Source: Labedaea rhizosphaerae
Lineage (GTDB): Bacteria; Actinomycetota; Actinomycetes; Mycobacteriales; Pseudonocardiaceae
DNA: 64,000 nt
Assembly: GCF_004362825.1 (NCBI RefSeq)
Contig: NZ_SNXZ01000003.1
Span: forward strand, 534,784 to 598,783
Direction of reading: 5' to 3'
In this document: positions 25,981 through 34,279 of the stretch, piece after piece
How the letters are laid out: every line of letters begins with the position of its first letter
Numbering within the stretch: position 1 is the first letter of the stretch
Made by a program: the position numbers and the translations under genes
The notes under the pieces: model-generated
Databases searched by the model: none
Seen by the model: the letters and a program-made list of their open reading frames with translations, nothing else
Told to the model about the DNA's origin: nothing

Positions 25981-27450
25981 ATGCGCGTCGGGGCTGCCTT
26001 CGTACCGTTGACCGTGCTGCTGGCCGTGCTGGCCGGGTGCACGACGGTCGTCACGGGGCAGCCCCGCGCGCTCGGGCAGATCGACCCGGGCACGGTCGCC
26101 GGCCTGCCGGTGACCAACGGGCCGAGCGGTCCGCGCGCGGGTGCGTCGGACGCGCGGCTCGAGGTGGAGAACGTGGCGTCGGACCAGCAGGGCCACGCGA
26201 TGGACCTGTTGGCCACCAACGCGTTGTCCGACATCTACCAGTTCTGGACCGACACGCTGCCCGCTCAGTTCGGCGGCACCGAGTTCGTCGCACCGAAGCG
26301 GCTGGTCTCCTACGACTCGCGCAGCGACTCGATGAAGATCTGCACGCTGGACACACGCGGGCTCGTCAACGCCATGTACTGCCGCATGGACGACAGCGTG
26401 TCGTGGGACCGGGGCGAGTTGCTGCCCCAGTTCGCGAACAACCCGAACTACGGCCCGATGTCCGTGGTCACCGTCCTGGCCCACGAGATGGGTCACAAGG
26501 TGCAGTACCTGCTCGGCGCGAAGAGCGGCATCGACGACGACACGCCGACGATCGTCAAGGAGCAGCAGGCCGACTGCTACGCGGGCGTGTTCATCCGGTG
26601 GGTCGCCGAGGACAAGGCACCGCACTTCCAGCTTTCCACCGGGGACGGGCTGAACAAGGTGATGTCCGCGATCCTGTCCATCCGGGACCCGGTCGGCGCC
26701 GCGGACGCGAACCACCCGCAGGCGCACGGTCTCGCGTTCGACCGCATCTACGCCTTCCAGGCCGGGTTCACCGACGGCGCCCAGCGCTGCGCGAAGATCG
26801 ACATGAACGACGTGCAGGGGCGGCTGACCGAGCACAAGTTCGACCAGCAGGACTTCGACCGCGGCAACCTGCGGTTCGACGAGCGTTCGGTGGGCCTGCT
26901 GCAGATCAGCCTCGACGAGGCGTTCAAGGGCGTCGGCGTGCCGCTGCCCAAGATCGTGCCGGGCGGGAGCCGGTGCCCCGACGGCAAGGACACCCCGCCG
27001 GCGACGTACTGCGCGGCGAACAACCAGGTCAGCATCGACCTGCCGCGCTTGGCGAACCTGGCCTCGCCGCCGACCCGCGGCCAGCCGCTGGACCCGAACG
27101 CGCCGGGCATCGGTGACTTCGCGGCGTTCGCGGAGGTCGGCTCGCGGTACGCGCTGTCCATGGAACACGGGCGCGGGTTGCCGCTCGACGGCACCGAGCC
27201 GGGCCTGCGCACGGCGTGCCTGACCGGTGCCTGGGCGTCGTTCACGCGGCACCGCACCCAGGACAACCCGCAGAACCAGCTGCGCCTGTCGGTGGGCGAC
27301 CTGGACGAGGCGGTCGCGGAGTTGTTGTCCCCGCACGGTTTGATCGCCGCGGACGCATCGGGCACGCAGGTGCCGGCCGGGTTCGCGCGGGTCGAGGCGT
27401 TCCGGGTCGGCTACACGCAGGGCTCCAAGCCGTGCACCGAACAGTTCTAG
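25981..27450 (+). CDS. lipoprotein zinc metallopeptidase-like protein (paralogue 3)
   Basis: 489 residues from ATG 25981, 29 bp after paralogue 2. Lipobox LLAVLAGC. HEMGHKVQ at H168 and EQQADCYAGVFIRW. Family end SVGDLDEAVAELL and FARVEAFRVGYTQG. All three proteins keep the zinc ligands, so none looks inactivated. Same strand, short gaps and no terminator between copies 2 and 3 suggest one transcript. Confidence 0.88.
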   Translation: MRVGAAFVPLTVLLAVLAGCTTVVTGQPRALGQIDPGTVAGLPVTNGPSGPRAGASDARLEVENVASDQQGHAMDLLATNALSDIYQFWTDTLPAQFGGTEFVAPKRLVSYDSRSDSMKICTLDTRGLVNAMYCRMDDSVSWDRGELLPQFANNPNYGPMSVVTVLAHEMGHKVQYLLGAKSGIDDDTPTIVKEQQADCYAGVFIRWVAEDKAPHFQLSTGDGLNKVMSAILSIRDPVGAADANHPQAHGLAFDRIYAFQAGFTDGAQRCAKIDMNDVQGRLTEHKFDQQDFDRGNLRFDERSVGLLQISLDEAFKGVGVPLPKIVPGGSRCPDGKDTPPATYCAANNQVSIDLPRLANLASPPTRGQPLDPNAPGIGDFAAFAEVGSRYALSMEHGRGLPLDGTEPGLRTACLTGAWASFTRHRTQDNPQNQLRLSVGDLDEAVAELLSPHGLIAADASGTQVPAGFARVEAFRVGYTQGSKPCTEQF

Positions 27451-27452
27451 CG

Positions 27453-27776
27453 ATGCCCCGCGCCCGGTTCTTCTTCGACGCCGGTTCGGGCTCGGTGCTG
27501 TGGAGCGACGACGACCCGGCCCGGGAGCGCTTCGACTACGCCATCGAGCTGGACGCCCTGCCGCTGAGCGACGGGCTGAGGGCCGAGCTGAACCGCTTGA
27601 TCCACGCCTACGACGACTCCGTCGACTGGGACTACCCGCCGAACCCGACGCCGTGGTCGCCGCAGCAGTGCGCGCGGTTCAACGGGGAAGTCCGCGCCGC
27701 CATGACGAGATTGCGGGCGGAACTCGGGCCGGAGTGGGAAGTCGTCGACGGATTCCGCGAGCTCCCCGAGGGCTAG
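27453..27776 (+). CDS. conserved-looking small protein of unknown function
   Basis: 107 residues from ATG 27453, two bases after the paralogue 3 stop. Acidic and aromatic-rich: PRARFFFDAGSGSVLWSDDDPARE, then VDWDYPPNPTPW and a helical end MTRLRAELGPEWEVVDGF. No signal or membrane segment. Likely last gene of the metalloprotease operon; family not recognised. Confidence 0.75.
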   Translation: MPRARFFFDAGSGSVLWSDDDPARERFDYAIELDALPLSDGLRAELNRLIHAYDDSVDWDYPPNPTPWSPQQCARFNGEVRAAMTRLRAELGPEWEVVDGFRELPEG

Positions 27777-27784
27777 GGCATGCG

Positions 27785-27821
27785 CGATGGCACCGGGGAC
27801 CGGCGGTCCCCGGTGCCATCG
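27785..27821. terminator. strong bidirectional terminator
   Basis: Perfect 17-bp stem, CGATGGCACCGGGGACC (27785-27801) with its complement at 27805-27821, around a 3-nt loop. It lies between convergent genes, 8 bp after one stop and 7 bp before the other. Confidence 0.9.
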
Positions 27822-27827
27822 TGGGTC

Positions 27828-28385
27828 TTACTTGTCGGCTGGGGCGTAGCAGAGTTCGAGGACCCCGGACGGGAACGCGGTGCTCTTCACCAGACGCAAC
27901 CGCAGCGCCTCGTCGAGCTCCGGGAACAACGGCGCCCCCTTGCCGGTCACCGCGGGCAGCACCCACAGGCGGTACTCGTCGACCACCCCGAGCTTGATCA
28001 GCGAGTGCTGGAACGAGGTCCCGCCCGCGGCCACGAGGTCCTTGCCCGGCTCGGCTTTGAGCTTGGCGATCTCCTCGGCCGTGTCACCACTGGCGATCCG
28101 GGTCTCCGGCCTGTCGTCGGCGCTGGTCAGGGTGCGGGAGAACACGACCTTGGGGATCTCGTTCATCGCCTTGGCCGACGGGTGGTCGGAGGTGGGCCAG
28201 AACCCGGCCATCGCCTCGTAGGTGTTGCGGCCCATCAGGAACGCCCCGGCCTCCCACAACCGGTTGACGAAGTACTCCTCCTGCTCCGGGTCGTCGATCG
28301 ACATCATCACGTCCCGGATCCCGTTGTCGCCATCGGCGCTCTTGCCGTCGAGCGAGACGTAGAAACCCAGAATCAGCTTGCGCAT
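27828..28385 (-). CDS. dihydrofolate reductase/RibD-like reductase
   Basis: 185 residues from ATG 28385. MRKLILGFYVSLDGKSAD, GAFLMGRNTYEAMAGFWP, KVVFSRTL, DLVAAGGTSFQHSLI and ELCYAP follow the RibD C-terminal reductase fold. These NADPH-binding proteins are common in actinomycetes with unknown substrates. A longer frame from TTG 28466 exists but adds an Ala-rich tail overlapping the promoter. An operator-like palindrome lies about 95 bp upstream. Confidence 0.85.
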   Translation of the reverse strand: MRKLILGFYVSLDGKSADGDNGIRDVMMSIDDPEQEEYFVNRLWEAGAFLMGRNTYEAMAGFWPTSDHPSAKAMNEIPKVVFSRTLTSADDRPETRIASGDTAEEIAKLKAEPGKDLVAAGGTSFQHSLIKLGVVDEYRLWVLPAVTGKGAPLFPELDEALRLRLVKSTAFPSGVLELCYAPADK

Positions 28386-28459
28386 CGAGTCCTCCAGTTG
28401 CCGGGCGGCTGCCTGGTCGCTGATCGCCGCCGCTCTCTCTGCTGGGGAGAACACTCTCA

Positions 28460-28497
28460 CCGACAACTCAGATTGTCAAGACAAAACTTTTTGTCGG
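28460..28497 (-). promoter_or_regulatory. promoter with nested inverted repeats upstream of the reductase
   Basis: On the reverse strand TTGACA (28477-28472) is a consensus -35. Just upstream is GACAAAA-N2-TTTTGTC (28480-28495), and an outer pair CCGACAA (28460) / TTGTCGG (28491) brackets the -35. It is AT-rich in a GC-rich background. It looks like a repressor site; the regulator is not identified. Confidence 0.55.
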
Positions 28498-28547
28498 TAA
28501 TGAGCGTGCGTCAGCCCGCTCTGAGATCGAGGTGGAGATGGGCCGGG

Positions 28548-28919
28548 CTAGTGCTCGCCGTCCACGTAGAACCACTGGCCGTCCTCGCGGACGAAGCGGC
28601 CCTTCTCGTGCTGGGCGCCGGTGAAGGCACCGTCCTGGTAGGACGCGGTGAACTCGACCGTCCCGGTCTTGTGCAGCAGTCCGCCACCGTCGGTGGCGTC
28701 GATGGTCAGCCGCTGCCACCGGCGCCCCGAGTCCAGCCGCAAGGACGGCGGGCGCGTGCTGGCGTGCCACGTGCGCAGCAGGTACTCGGCATCGCCGAGG
28801 GCGAAGGCGCTGTACCGCGAGCGCATCAGCTTCTCCGCCGTCGGCGCGGCCGCGGCCCCGGTGTGGAACGGACCGCAGCACGCGTCATAGGGCACGCCGG
28901 TGCCACACGGGCACCGCAT
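28548..28919 (-). CDS. YchJ-family SEC-C protein (UPF0225)
   Basis: 123 residues from ATG 28919. Starts MRCPCGTGVPYDACCGPFHTG, the Cys cluster of the SEC-C metal-binding motif, then an NTF2-like body (EKLMRSRYSAFALGDAEYLLRTWH ... WQRLTIDATDGG ... QHEKGRFVREDGQWFYVDGEH). It binds zinc by family expectation; cellular role unknown. Its ATG follows the stop of the thioredoxin-like gene without a gap, so the two are one operon. Confidence 0.9.
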   Translation of the reverse strand: MRCPCGTGVPYDACCGPFHTGAAAAPTAEKLMRSRYSAFALGDAEYLLRTWHASTRPPSLRLDSGRRWQRLTIDATDGGGLLHKTGTVEFTASYQDGAFTGAQHEKGRFVREDGQWFYVDGEH

Positions 28920-29879
28920 CTAGAACAGCGCGCTGGCCAGGTCGCGGCGCGCCGCCAGCACCTTCGGGTCGTCGGCCGGGAAGAGGCCGAAGAGCTCCAC
29001 CAGGTGGCTGCGAACCCGGTCGCGATCCTCCCCCGCGGTGCGCCGGACGGTGTCGACCAGCCGGCGGAACGCGTCCTCGACGCGCTGCTCGGCCAGCTCC
29101 ACGTCGGCCGCGGCGAACTGGGCGTCCAGGTCGTCGGGGTTGGCGTCGGCGGTGGCGATGGCGTTCGGGTCGGCGGACTCGGCGCGGGCGATGAAGCGGA
29201 CCTGCGCGAGCGCGGCCTTGACCTCTTCGTTGCCTGGCTCGGCGTCGAGGATCTGCTGGTAGGCGGCCTCGGCCGCGGCGTAGTCGCCGCGTTCGAGGGC
29301 GTCCTCGGCGGCCACCAGGCGGGGGTCCTCCGCCTCGGGCTCCGGCTCGTCGGCCGGCGCGCCCGCGTTGTTGGCCTCGGCCGCGGCGATGCCGGGCATG
29401 CGGTCGCGCAGCGCGGTGACCAGCCGGTCGATCCACTGCTTGAGCTGCGGTTCGGGCAGGACGTCGACCAGGCCGTCGATCGGCTGGCCGGCGGCCACGG
29501 CGATGAGCATCGGCACCGACTGGGCACCGAAGGTCTGCGCGATGCGCGGGTTCGCGTCCACGTCGACCTTGGCCAGCAGCCAGGTGCCGCGGCCTTGCGC
29601 GGCCAGCTTGGCCGCGGTCGCCACGAGCTCCATCGACTGCGGGCTCCACGACGCGTACAGCGCGACGACCACCGGGACCTGCAACGACTGCTCGACGACG
29701 GCACCGAAGGTCTCCTCGGTGGTGTCGAGGACGAACTCGCTCGGCGGCCCCGACGGGGCAGCGCCCGAGGAGTTCGAGGTGCGGGTGGCGTCGGCGCGCG
29801 CCTTGAGCGCGGACAGGTCGACGGCACGGGACATCGCCGCGCTCAGCGCCGCGGTCTGGCGAGGATCGGGCCTTGTCAC
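28920..29879 (-). CDS. tetratricopeptide thioredoxin (YbbN/CnoX-like) lacking the CxxC motif
   Basis: 319 residues from GTG 29879 (GGAG upstream). Thioredoxin fold residues about 45-155; the active-site loop reads [13 protein letters not shown], so both cysteines of WCxxC are replaced by Ser. TPR-like helices follow ([20 protein letters not shown] ... [21 protein letters not shown]). Family members are holdase/co-chaperones for GroEL and EF-Tu; without cysteine this copy should act only as a scaffold. A 40-bp repeat lies 14 bp upstream of the start. Confidence 0.87.
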   Translation of the reverse strand: MTRPDPRQTAALSAAMSRAVDLSALKARADATRTSNSSGAAPSGPPSEFVLDTTEETFGAVVEQSLQVPVVVALYASWSPQSMELVATAAKLAAQGRGTWLLAKVDVDANPRIAQTFGAQSVPMLIAVAAGQPIDGLVDVLPEPQLKQWIDRLVTALRDRMPGIAAAEANNAGAPADEPEPEAEDPRLVAAEDALERGDYAAAEAAYQQILDAEPGNEEVKAALAQVRFIARAESADPNAIATADANPDDLDAQFAAADVELAEQRVEDAFRRLVDTVRRTAGEDRDRVRSHLVELFGLFPADDPKVLAARRDLASALF

Positions 29880-29892
29880 GTCTCCATCCTGG

Positions 29893-29932
29893 CACGCGCC
29901 CGGTTCGGGCCGTTCACACCCCGGCCCCCATC
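29893..29932. repeat. 40-bp direct repeat, copy 1
   Basis: Begins CACGCGCCCGGTTCGGGCCG and ends CGGCCCCCATC. It is identical over all 40 bases to copy 2 at 30377-30416. It lies just upstream of the thioredoxin-like gene. The two copies bracket the small secreted-protein gene. Confidence 0.9.
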
Positions 29933-30031
29933 GGCTCGACCGAACTTCATGAACCACACGAGGAAATTCGTCGAACATCGACCAATGCCCACAAAGTGTG
30001 GGTGAATTTCCTACCCTGCAAGGAGTTGTTC

Positions 30032-30322
30032 ATGCGCTCACGTGCTCTGCAGGCGCTCGCGCTCTCCGGCGTGGCCGCCGCGTGCGTGGTCCTCAGCCCG
30101 GCAACCAGCTCCGCCGCTCCGTTGGCCACCAACATGGCCCACGTCAACTCCAACATCGCCTACACCTGGCTCTACGTGAGCCCGTACGGCGACACGCACT
30201 ACAACGTCCAGCTGGGCCCCTGCGTGAACTTCTACTACGACGGCATCGTGAACGGCCGCTACAACGACATCACCCACGGCGGGTGGGTGTCCACGGACCG
30301 GGCCGGCTCCGGCTGGTGCTAG
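30032..30322 (+). CDS. small secreted protein
   Basis: 96 residues from ATG 30032 with AAGGAG upstream. Signal peptide (RSRALQALALSGVAAACVVLSP, cleavage after TSSAAP region, about residue 29). The mature part of about 67 residues is rich in Tyr, Asn and Gly (IAYTWLYVSPYGDTHYNVQLGPCVNFYYDG) and has two cysteines, one at the very C-terminus. Family not recognised. It is opposite in strand to its neighbours and flanked by identical 40-bp repeats, so it was probably inserted as a cassette. Confidence 0.8.
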   Translation: MRSRALQALALSGVAAACVVLSPATSSAAPLATNMAHVNSNIAYTWLYVSPYGDTHYNVQLGPCVNFYYDGIVNGRYNDITHGGWVSTDRAGSGWC

Positions 30323-30330
30323 GCGCTGCC

Positions 30331-30378
30331 TGACCTCCTGCGGCCGGGGTGGTGCACCGCCCCGGCCGCAGGAGGTCA
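30331..30378 (+). terminator. 48-bp near-perfect hairpin
   Basis: A 19-bp perfect stem (30331-30349 with 30360-30378) starts TGACCTCCTGCGGCC. The loop GGTGCACC is itself self-complementary, with one wobble pair joining the two. It ends the secreted-protein transcript and abuts repeat copy 2. Confidence 0.9.
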
Positions 30379-30416
30379 CGCGCCCGGTTCGGGCCGTTCA
30401 CACCCCGGCCCCCATC
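30377..30416. repeat. 40-bp direct repeat, copy 2
   Basis: Exact copy of 29893-29932. It lies 10 bp from the stop codon of the SCO6745-like gene and touches the terminator of the small secreted protein. Confidence 0.9.
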
Positions 30417-30426
30417 ATCGAGCCGG

Positions 30427-31290
30427 TCAGGTCCGCATGTCGGCGGTGGCGTCGATGGCCATGGGGTTGCGGCGCATCACGTCGTTGTCCTTGGCCAGGG
30501 TCTGCGCGAGCGGGTACATCAGCTCGGCCAGCCTCGCGGTGCGGTCGAGGCCCAGCGCACGCCACGGCCGCGTCGCGGCTTCGTCGGTCGCACGCTCGAT
30601 CTCGGCACGCAGTTCCTTGCCGCGCTCGGTGATGGCCCCGTCGACGGCGAGCAGGCCGCGGTCGGCCAGCCGCACGCTCGCCTCCGCCCACTCCACCTCG
30701 GACCAGCCACGGGCCAGGCGCATGTAGGCCTGGTCGAGGCCGGTGTCGGCGGCGAAGAGCGCCAACGCCTCGCACGGGTCGAGGTCGGCGGCCACCAACG
30801 CGGCCACGTGCCCGTCGCCGCGGGACTCGCGCAACGTGGTCGTCGCCTGCCACAAGGCCAGGTGCGGCTCCTCGGGCACCGGGAGGTCCGCGTTGGCCGC
30901 GCCCAGCGGCCGGCCCGCGGTCGGCGCCGCCGCGGCGGCCTCGACGGCCAGAGCAGCCGCCTCCCCGAGACCCGCGAGCGTCGGCTCGCCGAGCATCCGG
31001 CGCAACGTGGCATCCACGCCGGAAAGCCGCACCCGCAAGAACTCCGACGGTGGCGCGACCGTCCACACTTCGGGAACAGCGCGCGCCACCTTGGCCGGGT
31101 GGAAGTTGTAGAACGCGGACGTCACCTGGGCGGCGCTGGCCGCGCCCAGCGGGGCCGCGCGCATGCCGAAGTAACCCATCCAGCCGCCCTTGCAGCCCAA
31201 GGCATCGGTGGCCGCACGCGACTCGGGTGTGAAGTACGTGACGTCGTGGTAGGTCTCGAAGCGCAACCAGAGCTGGCGGGGCGAGGTCAT
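30427..31290 (-). CDS. SCO6745-family protein
   Basis: 287 residues from ATG 31290. Opens [45 protein letters not shown] and continues [20 protein letters not shown], the signature of this actinobacterial family, which often shows a winged-helix-like C-terminus ([29 protein letters not shown]). Function unknown; DNA binding is possible. The start overlaps the stop of the thiamine-binding gene as ATGA. Confidence 0.88.
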   Translation of the reverse strand: MTSPRQLWLRFETYHDVTYFTPESRAATDALGCKGGWMGYFGMRAAPLGAASAAQVTSAFYNFHPAKVARAVPEVWTVAPPSEFLRVRLSGVDATLRRMLGEPTLAGLGEAAALAVEAAAAAPTAGRPLGAANADLPVPEEPHLALWQATTTLRESRGDGHVAALVAADLDPCEALALFAADTGLDQAYMRLARGWSEVEWAEASVRLADRGLLAVDGAITERGKELRAEIERATDEAATRPWRALGLDRTARLAELMYPLAQTLAKDNDVMRRNPMAIDATADMRT

Positions 31291-31586
31291 TCGCCCGCCA
31301 GGTGTTCTTCGAGGCGCTCGACCTTCGCGGTGAGCTGGCCGGTGTGGCCCGGCCGCACGTCGGCCTTGAGCACCAGCGACACCCGCGGGTACTTGGCGGC
31401 CAGCACGTCGACCGCCTGCTTGACCACGGCCATCACCTCGTCCCACTCACCCTCGATGGTGGTGAACATGGCGGTGGTCTCGTTGGGCAGGCCGGAGGCC
31501 CGGACCACCCGCACCGCTTCGGCCACGGCCGCCGCGACGCCATCGGACTCGCCCCCGAGCGGGGTCACACTGAATGCCACGAGCAT
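31287..31586 (-). CDS. thiamine-binding protein of the YqgV/MTH1187 (DUF77) family
   Basis: 99 residues from ATG 31586. [59 protein letters not shown] is the ferredoxin-like fold that binds thiamine or hydroxymethylpyrimidine in homologues. It was once annotated as cell-wall biogenesis. No riboswitch is visible upstream, where only 42 bp separate it from the divergent MarR gene. Confidence 0.88.
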   Translation of the reverse strand: MLVAFSVTPLGGESDGVAAAVAEAVRVVRASGLPNETTAMFTTIEGEWDEVMAVVKQAVDVLAAKYPRVSLVLKADVRPGHTGQLTAKVERLEEHLAGE

Positions 31587-31628
31587 GGCGCCCACCCTGC
31601 CGTGAACCCACTGGTAGCTTCAAGCGCC

Positions 31629-32132
31629 ATGAGCCAGCGCGCCCTGCCGTTCGACCCCATCGCCCGCGCCGCGGAGCTCTGGCAGGACCGGATCGGCGAC
31701 GCGACCGCGATGGCGGCGGTGACCAGTGTGATGCGCGTCCAGCAGATCCTGCAGTCCGCTGTGGACAATGCGCTCAAGCCGCACGGGCTGACCTTCGCCC
31801 GCTACGAAGCCCTGGTGCTGCTCACGTTCTCACAACGTGGGAGCCTGCCGATGCGGGTGATGGGTGAGCGCCTGCAACTGCACCCGACGAGCGTGACCAA
31901 CATCGTCGACCGGCTCGAAGCCGAGGGTCTGGTCAAGCGCATCCCCCACCCGACCGACCGGCGCACCACGCTCGCCGAGATCACCGAGGCCGGCCGGGAG
32001 CGGCGGGCGGCCGCGACGGCGTCGGTGACGTCGATCGACTTCGGGCTGAGCGGCCTGACCGCCAAGCAGACCGTGGCGCTGACCGACCTGCTGGCCAAGG
32101 TGCGCAAGTCGGCGGGCGACTTCGAGGACTGA
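31629..32132 (+). CDS. MarR-family transcriptional regulator
   Basis: 167 residues from ATG 31629, TAGCTT 8 nt upstream (leaderless likely). Winged helix: LTFARYEALVLLTFSQRGSLPMRVMGERLQLHPTSVTNIVDRLEAEGLVKRIPHPTDRRTTLAEIT. Dimerisation helices at both ends. It is divergent from the thiamine-binding/SCO6745 pair with starts 42 bp apart, so it may control that operon. Ligand unknown. Confidence 0.93.
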   Translation: MSQRALPFDPIARAAELWQDRIGDATAMAAVTSVMRVQQILQSAVDNALKPHGLTFARYEALVLLTFSQRGSLPMRVMGERLQLHPTSVTNIVDRLEAEGLVKRIPHPTDRRTTLAEITEAGRERRAAATASVTSIDFGLSGLTAKQTVALTDLLAKVRKSAGDFED

Positions 32133-32267
32133 GCCGGCCCGATCAGCTCTGGCCTGCCCCAGTCGGGCACCGATGCGGTGCCCGCAACCGTGCCCGCATT
32201 CCTCCGGTCCTGTCCGCCGCGGCCCGGTTTGCTCACGTCCACCTCATCGTCGAGATTGGACGGACAC

Positions 32268-32580
32268 ATGACCGACTCCCTGATGTCCCGCCGCAACCTG
32301 CTCGGCTGGGGCGGTGCGCTCACCGGCGCGCTGCTGCTCGCGGGTCCCGCCGGGCTCGGTGAAGGCACCGCCGAAGCCCTGGCCGGCTTCGACTTCGGCC
32401 CCATCCACCACGCGTTCGAGTTGGCGCCGGAGCGGATCGCGCCGGCCTCGGCGGCGTTGAGCGCGGGCGGGCTGCTGCGGGTGGCGACGATCAACGACCC
32501 GTCGATCCCGGCCGGCCGGCCAGCCCGACGCGAGCGGCTTCGCCTACCACCAGGCCAACGGCGGGTTCTTCGTCGAGGTG
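32268..32580 (+). pseudogene. remnant of a Tat-exported protein gene
   Basis: From ATG 32268 the frame encodes a twin-arginine signal (MSRRNLLGWGGALTGALLLAGPAG) and about 55 mature residues ending RVATINDPSIPAG. From 32521 the coding signal moves one frame, QPDASGFAYHQANGGFFVEVIS, and then meets the 3' end of the merR gene. The middle of the protein is missing and the two ends are out of frame: deletion and frameshift. Family not recognised. Confidence 0.6.
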
Positions 32581-32581
32581 A

Positions 32582-33043
32582 TCAGCGTTGGCGTGCTGCC
32601 GCCGCCGCCCGAAGGTCTTCGATGACCGCGGGCGTGCGGCCGGGCAGCCGGCTGGCCACGACGGCCTGGAAGTCCGGGCACTCGCCCAGCACCTCGTGGT
32701 GGCACTCCAGGGCGTGTTCCAGCAACGTCCGCGCATGCGCCAGGCGGGCCTGATCACGCTCGATGTCGGTGATCTTGGCGCGGATGAAGTCGCGCCAAGT
32801 GTCGGTGCGGGTGGCCAGTTCGTCCTCGATCTGGCAGACCTCGGCCAGGGTGAAACCCGCCTCCTGGCACAGCAAGAGCGTCGCGACCTGGGTCAGCGCC
32901 GCCTCGGTGTAGCGGCGCTGACCGCCGCGTCGTTGCGCGAGCGGCAGCAGGCCCCGCCGCTCCCAGAACCGGATCGTCGACGCGGGCACCCCGGTCGCCT
33001 CCGACAACTGCCCGATGGTCAGCATGGTCGGCATGGTCGGCAC
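32582..33043 (-). CDS. MerR-family regulator
   Basis: 153 residues from GTG 33043 with AAGGGGG upstream; in-frame ATGs at 33034 and 33025 are alternatives. Helix-turn-helix LTIGQLSEATGVPASTIRFWERRGLLPLAQRRGGQRRYTEAALTQVATLLLCQEAGFTL, then a coiled-coil dimer helix (IERDQARLAHARTLLEHALECHHEVLGECPDF). It has Cys residues but not a SoxR cluster. It is divergent from the P450 gene across a textbook MerR operator. Confidence 0.93.
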   Translation of the reverse strand: MPTMPTMLTIGQLSEATGVPASTIRFWERRGLLPLAQRRGGQRRYTEAALTQVATLLLCQEAGFTLAEVCQIEDELATRTDTWRDFIRAKITDIERDQARLAHARTLLEHALECHHEVLGECPDFQAVVASRLPGRTPAVIEDLRAAAAARQR

Positions 33044-33053
33044 CGCGTCCCCC

Positions 33054-33084
33054 TTGACTTGAACCTTGGTTCAAGTTCCAGTGT
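33054..33084 (+). promoter_or_regulatory. MerR-type operator/promoter for the P450 gene
   Basis: -35 TTGACT (33054-33059), a 19-bp spacer, -10-like CAGTGT (33079-33084). The spacer holds a perfect dyad ACTTGAACC-TT-GGTTCAAGT (33057-33076). Over-long 19-bp spacers with a central dyad are the hallmark of MerR-activated promoters. The ATG at 33092 is 8 nt past the -10, so the P450 mRNA is probably leaderless. Confidence 0.8.
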
Positions 33085-33091
33085 GACCCAC

Positions 33092-34279
33092 ATGACCATT
33101 GCCGCGCTCTTCGACCCCGCGGTCCGCCCGGACCCCTACCCCGTCTACGCCCAGCTGCGCGCGGAACCGTTCGCCGTCATGGATGGCGCACTGGTGGTGA
33201 TCGGCGACCACCAGCGGTGCACGGCGATCCTGCGCGACCCGGCCATGTCCAGCGAGCGGCGCCGGTCGCTGCTCGGGTCGAACATGGGCGAACCCGACGA
33301 GCTGCCGCCCACGTCGTTCCTGTCGCTGGACCCACCGGACCACACGCGGCTGCGCAAGCTCGTGGTGAAGGCGTTCACGCCGCGCGTGGTGTCGGCGCTG
33401 CGCCCGCGCATCGAGGCGATCGTCGACGAGCAGCTGGGCGCGGTGGCCGGCACCGGCGAGATCGACATCGTGTCCGGGCTGGCCTACCCGCTGCCCGTGC
33501 GGATCATCTGCGAGCTGCTCGGCGTGCCGGAAGCCGACCACGAGCTGTTCTCGGAGTTCTCCCGCTGGCTGGTGCGCGGGCTCGATCCGTCTCTGACGAT
33601 CACCGAAACCGCTGACGCGCAACGCATCGAGCAGGCGCGCACCGGCTTCCGCGACTACTTCACCGACCTGATCGCGCGGCGGCGCACCGATCCCCGCGAC
33701 GACCTGCTGACCAGCCTGATCCGGGCCGAGCAGGACGGCGACAAGCTCACCCACGAGGAGCTGCTCGGCACGTGCACGCTGCTGCTGGTGGCCGGGCACG
33801 AGACCACGGCGAACCTGATCGCCAACGGCGTCATCGCGTTGCTGCGCCACCCCGACCAGCTGGCCGCGTTGCGGGCCGACCCGAGCCTGGTCGACGGCGC
33901 CGTGGAGGAGGTGCTGCGCTTCGACCCGCCGGTGCAGCTGACCACCCGCATCATCCGCGAGGCGGCCAGGATCGGCGACGTGGACGTGCCGGCCGACGCG
34001 GTGCTGCTGTTGCTGATCGCGGCGGCGAACCGCGATCCGGCCGCGTTCGACGAGCCGGACCGCTTCGACATCCGCCGCACGCCGAACCACCACCTGGCGT
34101 TCGCGGCCGGGGCGCACTTCTGCCTGGGCTCCGGCCTCGCCCGGCTCGAGGCGTCGATCGCGTTGTCCGCGTTCGCGACGCGGTTGCGCGACCCCGAGCT
34201 GGACGAGGCGTCGCTGACCTACCGCCCGCACGTCAACCTGCGCGGGCCCGATCACCTGCGGGTGACCTTCAACGGGTGA
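33092..34279 (+). CDS. cytochrome P450
   Basis: 395 residues, normal for a bacterial class I P450. I-helix LLLVAGHETTANLIA (A234-T239 region), K-helix ExxR in VEEVLRFDPP, heme loop FAAGAHFCLGSGLARLEA with C344 as iron ligand; the usual FGxG is FAAG here. SLDPPDHTRLRKLVVKAFTP is present. It needs ferredoxin partners, not encoded nearby. It is predicted to be activated by the divergent MerR. It overlaps the 3' end of the oxidoreductase gene by 11 bp. Confidence 0.95.
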   Translation: MTIAALFDPAVRPDPYPVYAQLRAEPFAVMDGALVVIGDHQRCTAILRDPAMSSERRRSLLGSNMGEPDELPPTSFLSLDPPDHTRLRKLVVKAFTPRVVSALRPRIEAIVDEQLGAVAGTGEIDIVSGLAYPLPVRIICELLGVPEADHELFSEFSRWLVRGLDPSLTITETADAQRIEQARTGFRDYFTDLIARRRTDPRDDLLTSLIRAEQDGDKLTHEELLGTCTLLLVAGHETTANLIANGVIALLRHPDQLAALRADPSLVDGAVEEVLRFDPPVQLTTRIIREAARIGDVDVPADAVLLLLIAAANRDPAAFDEPDRFDIRRTPNHHLAFAAGAHFCLGSGLARLEASIALSAFATRLRDPELDEASLTYRPHVNLRGPDHLRVTFNG

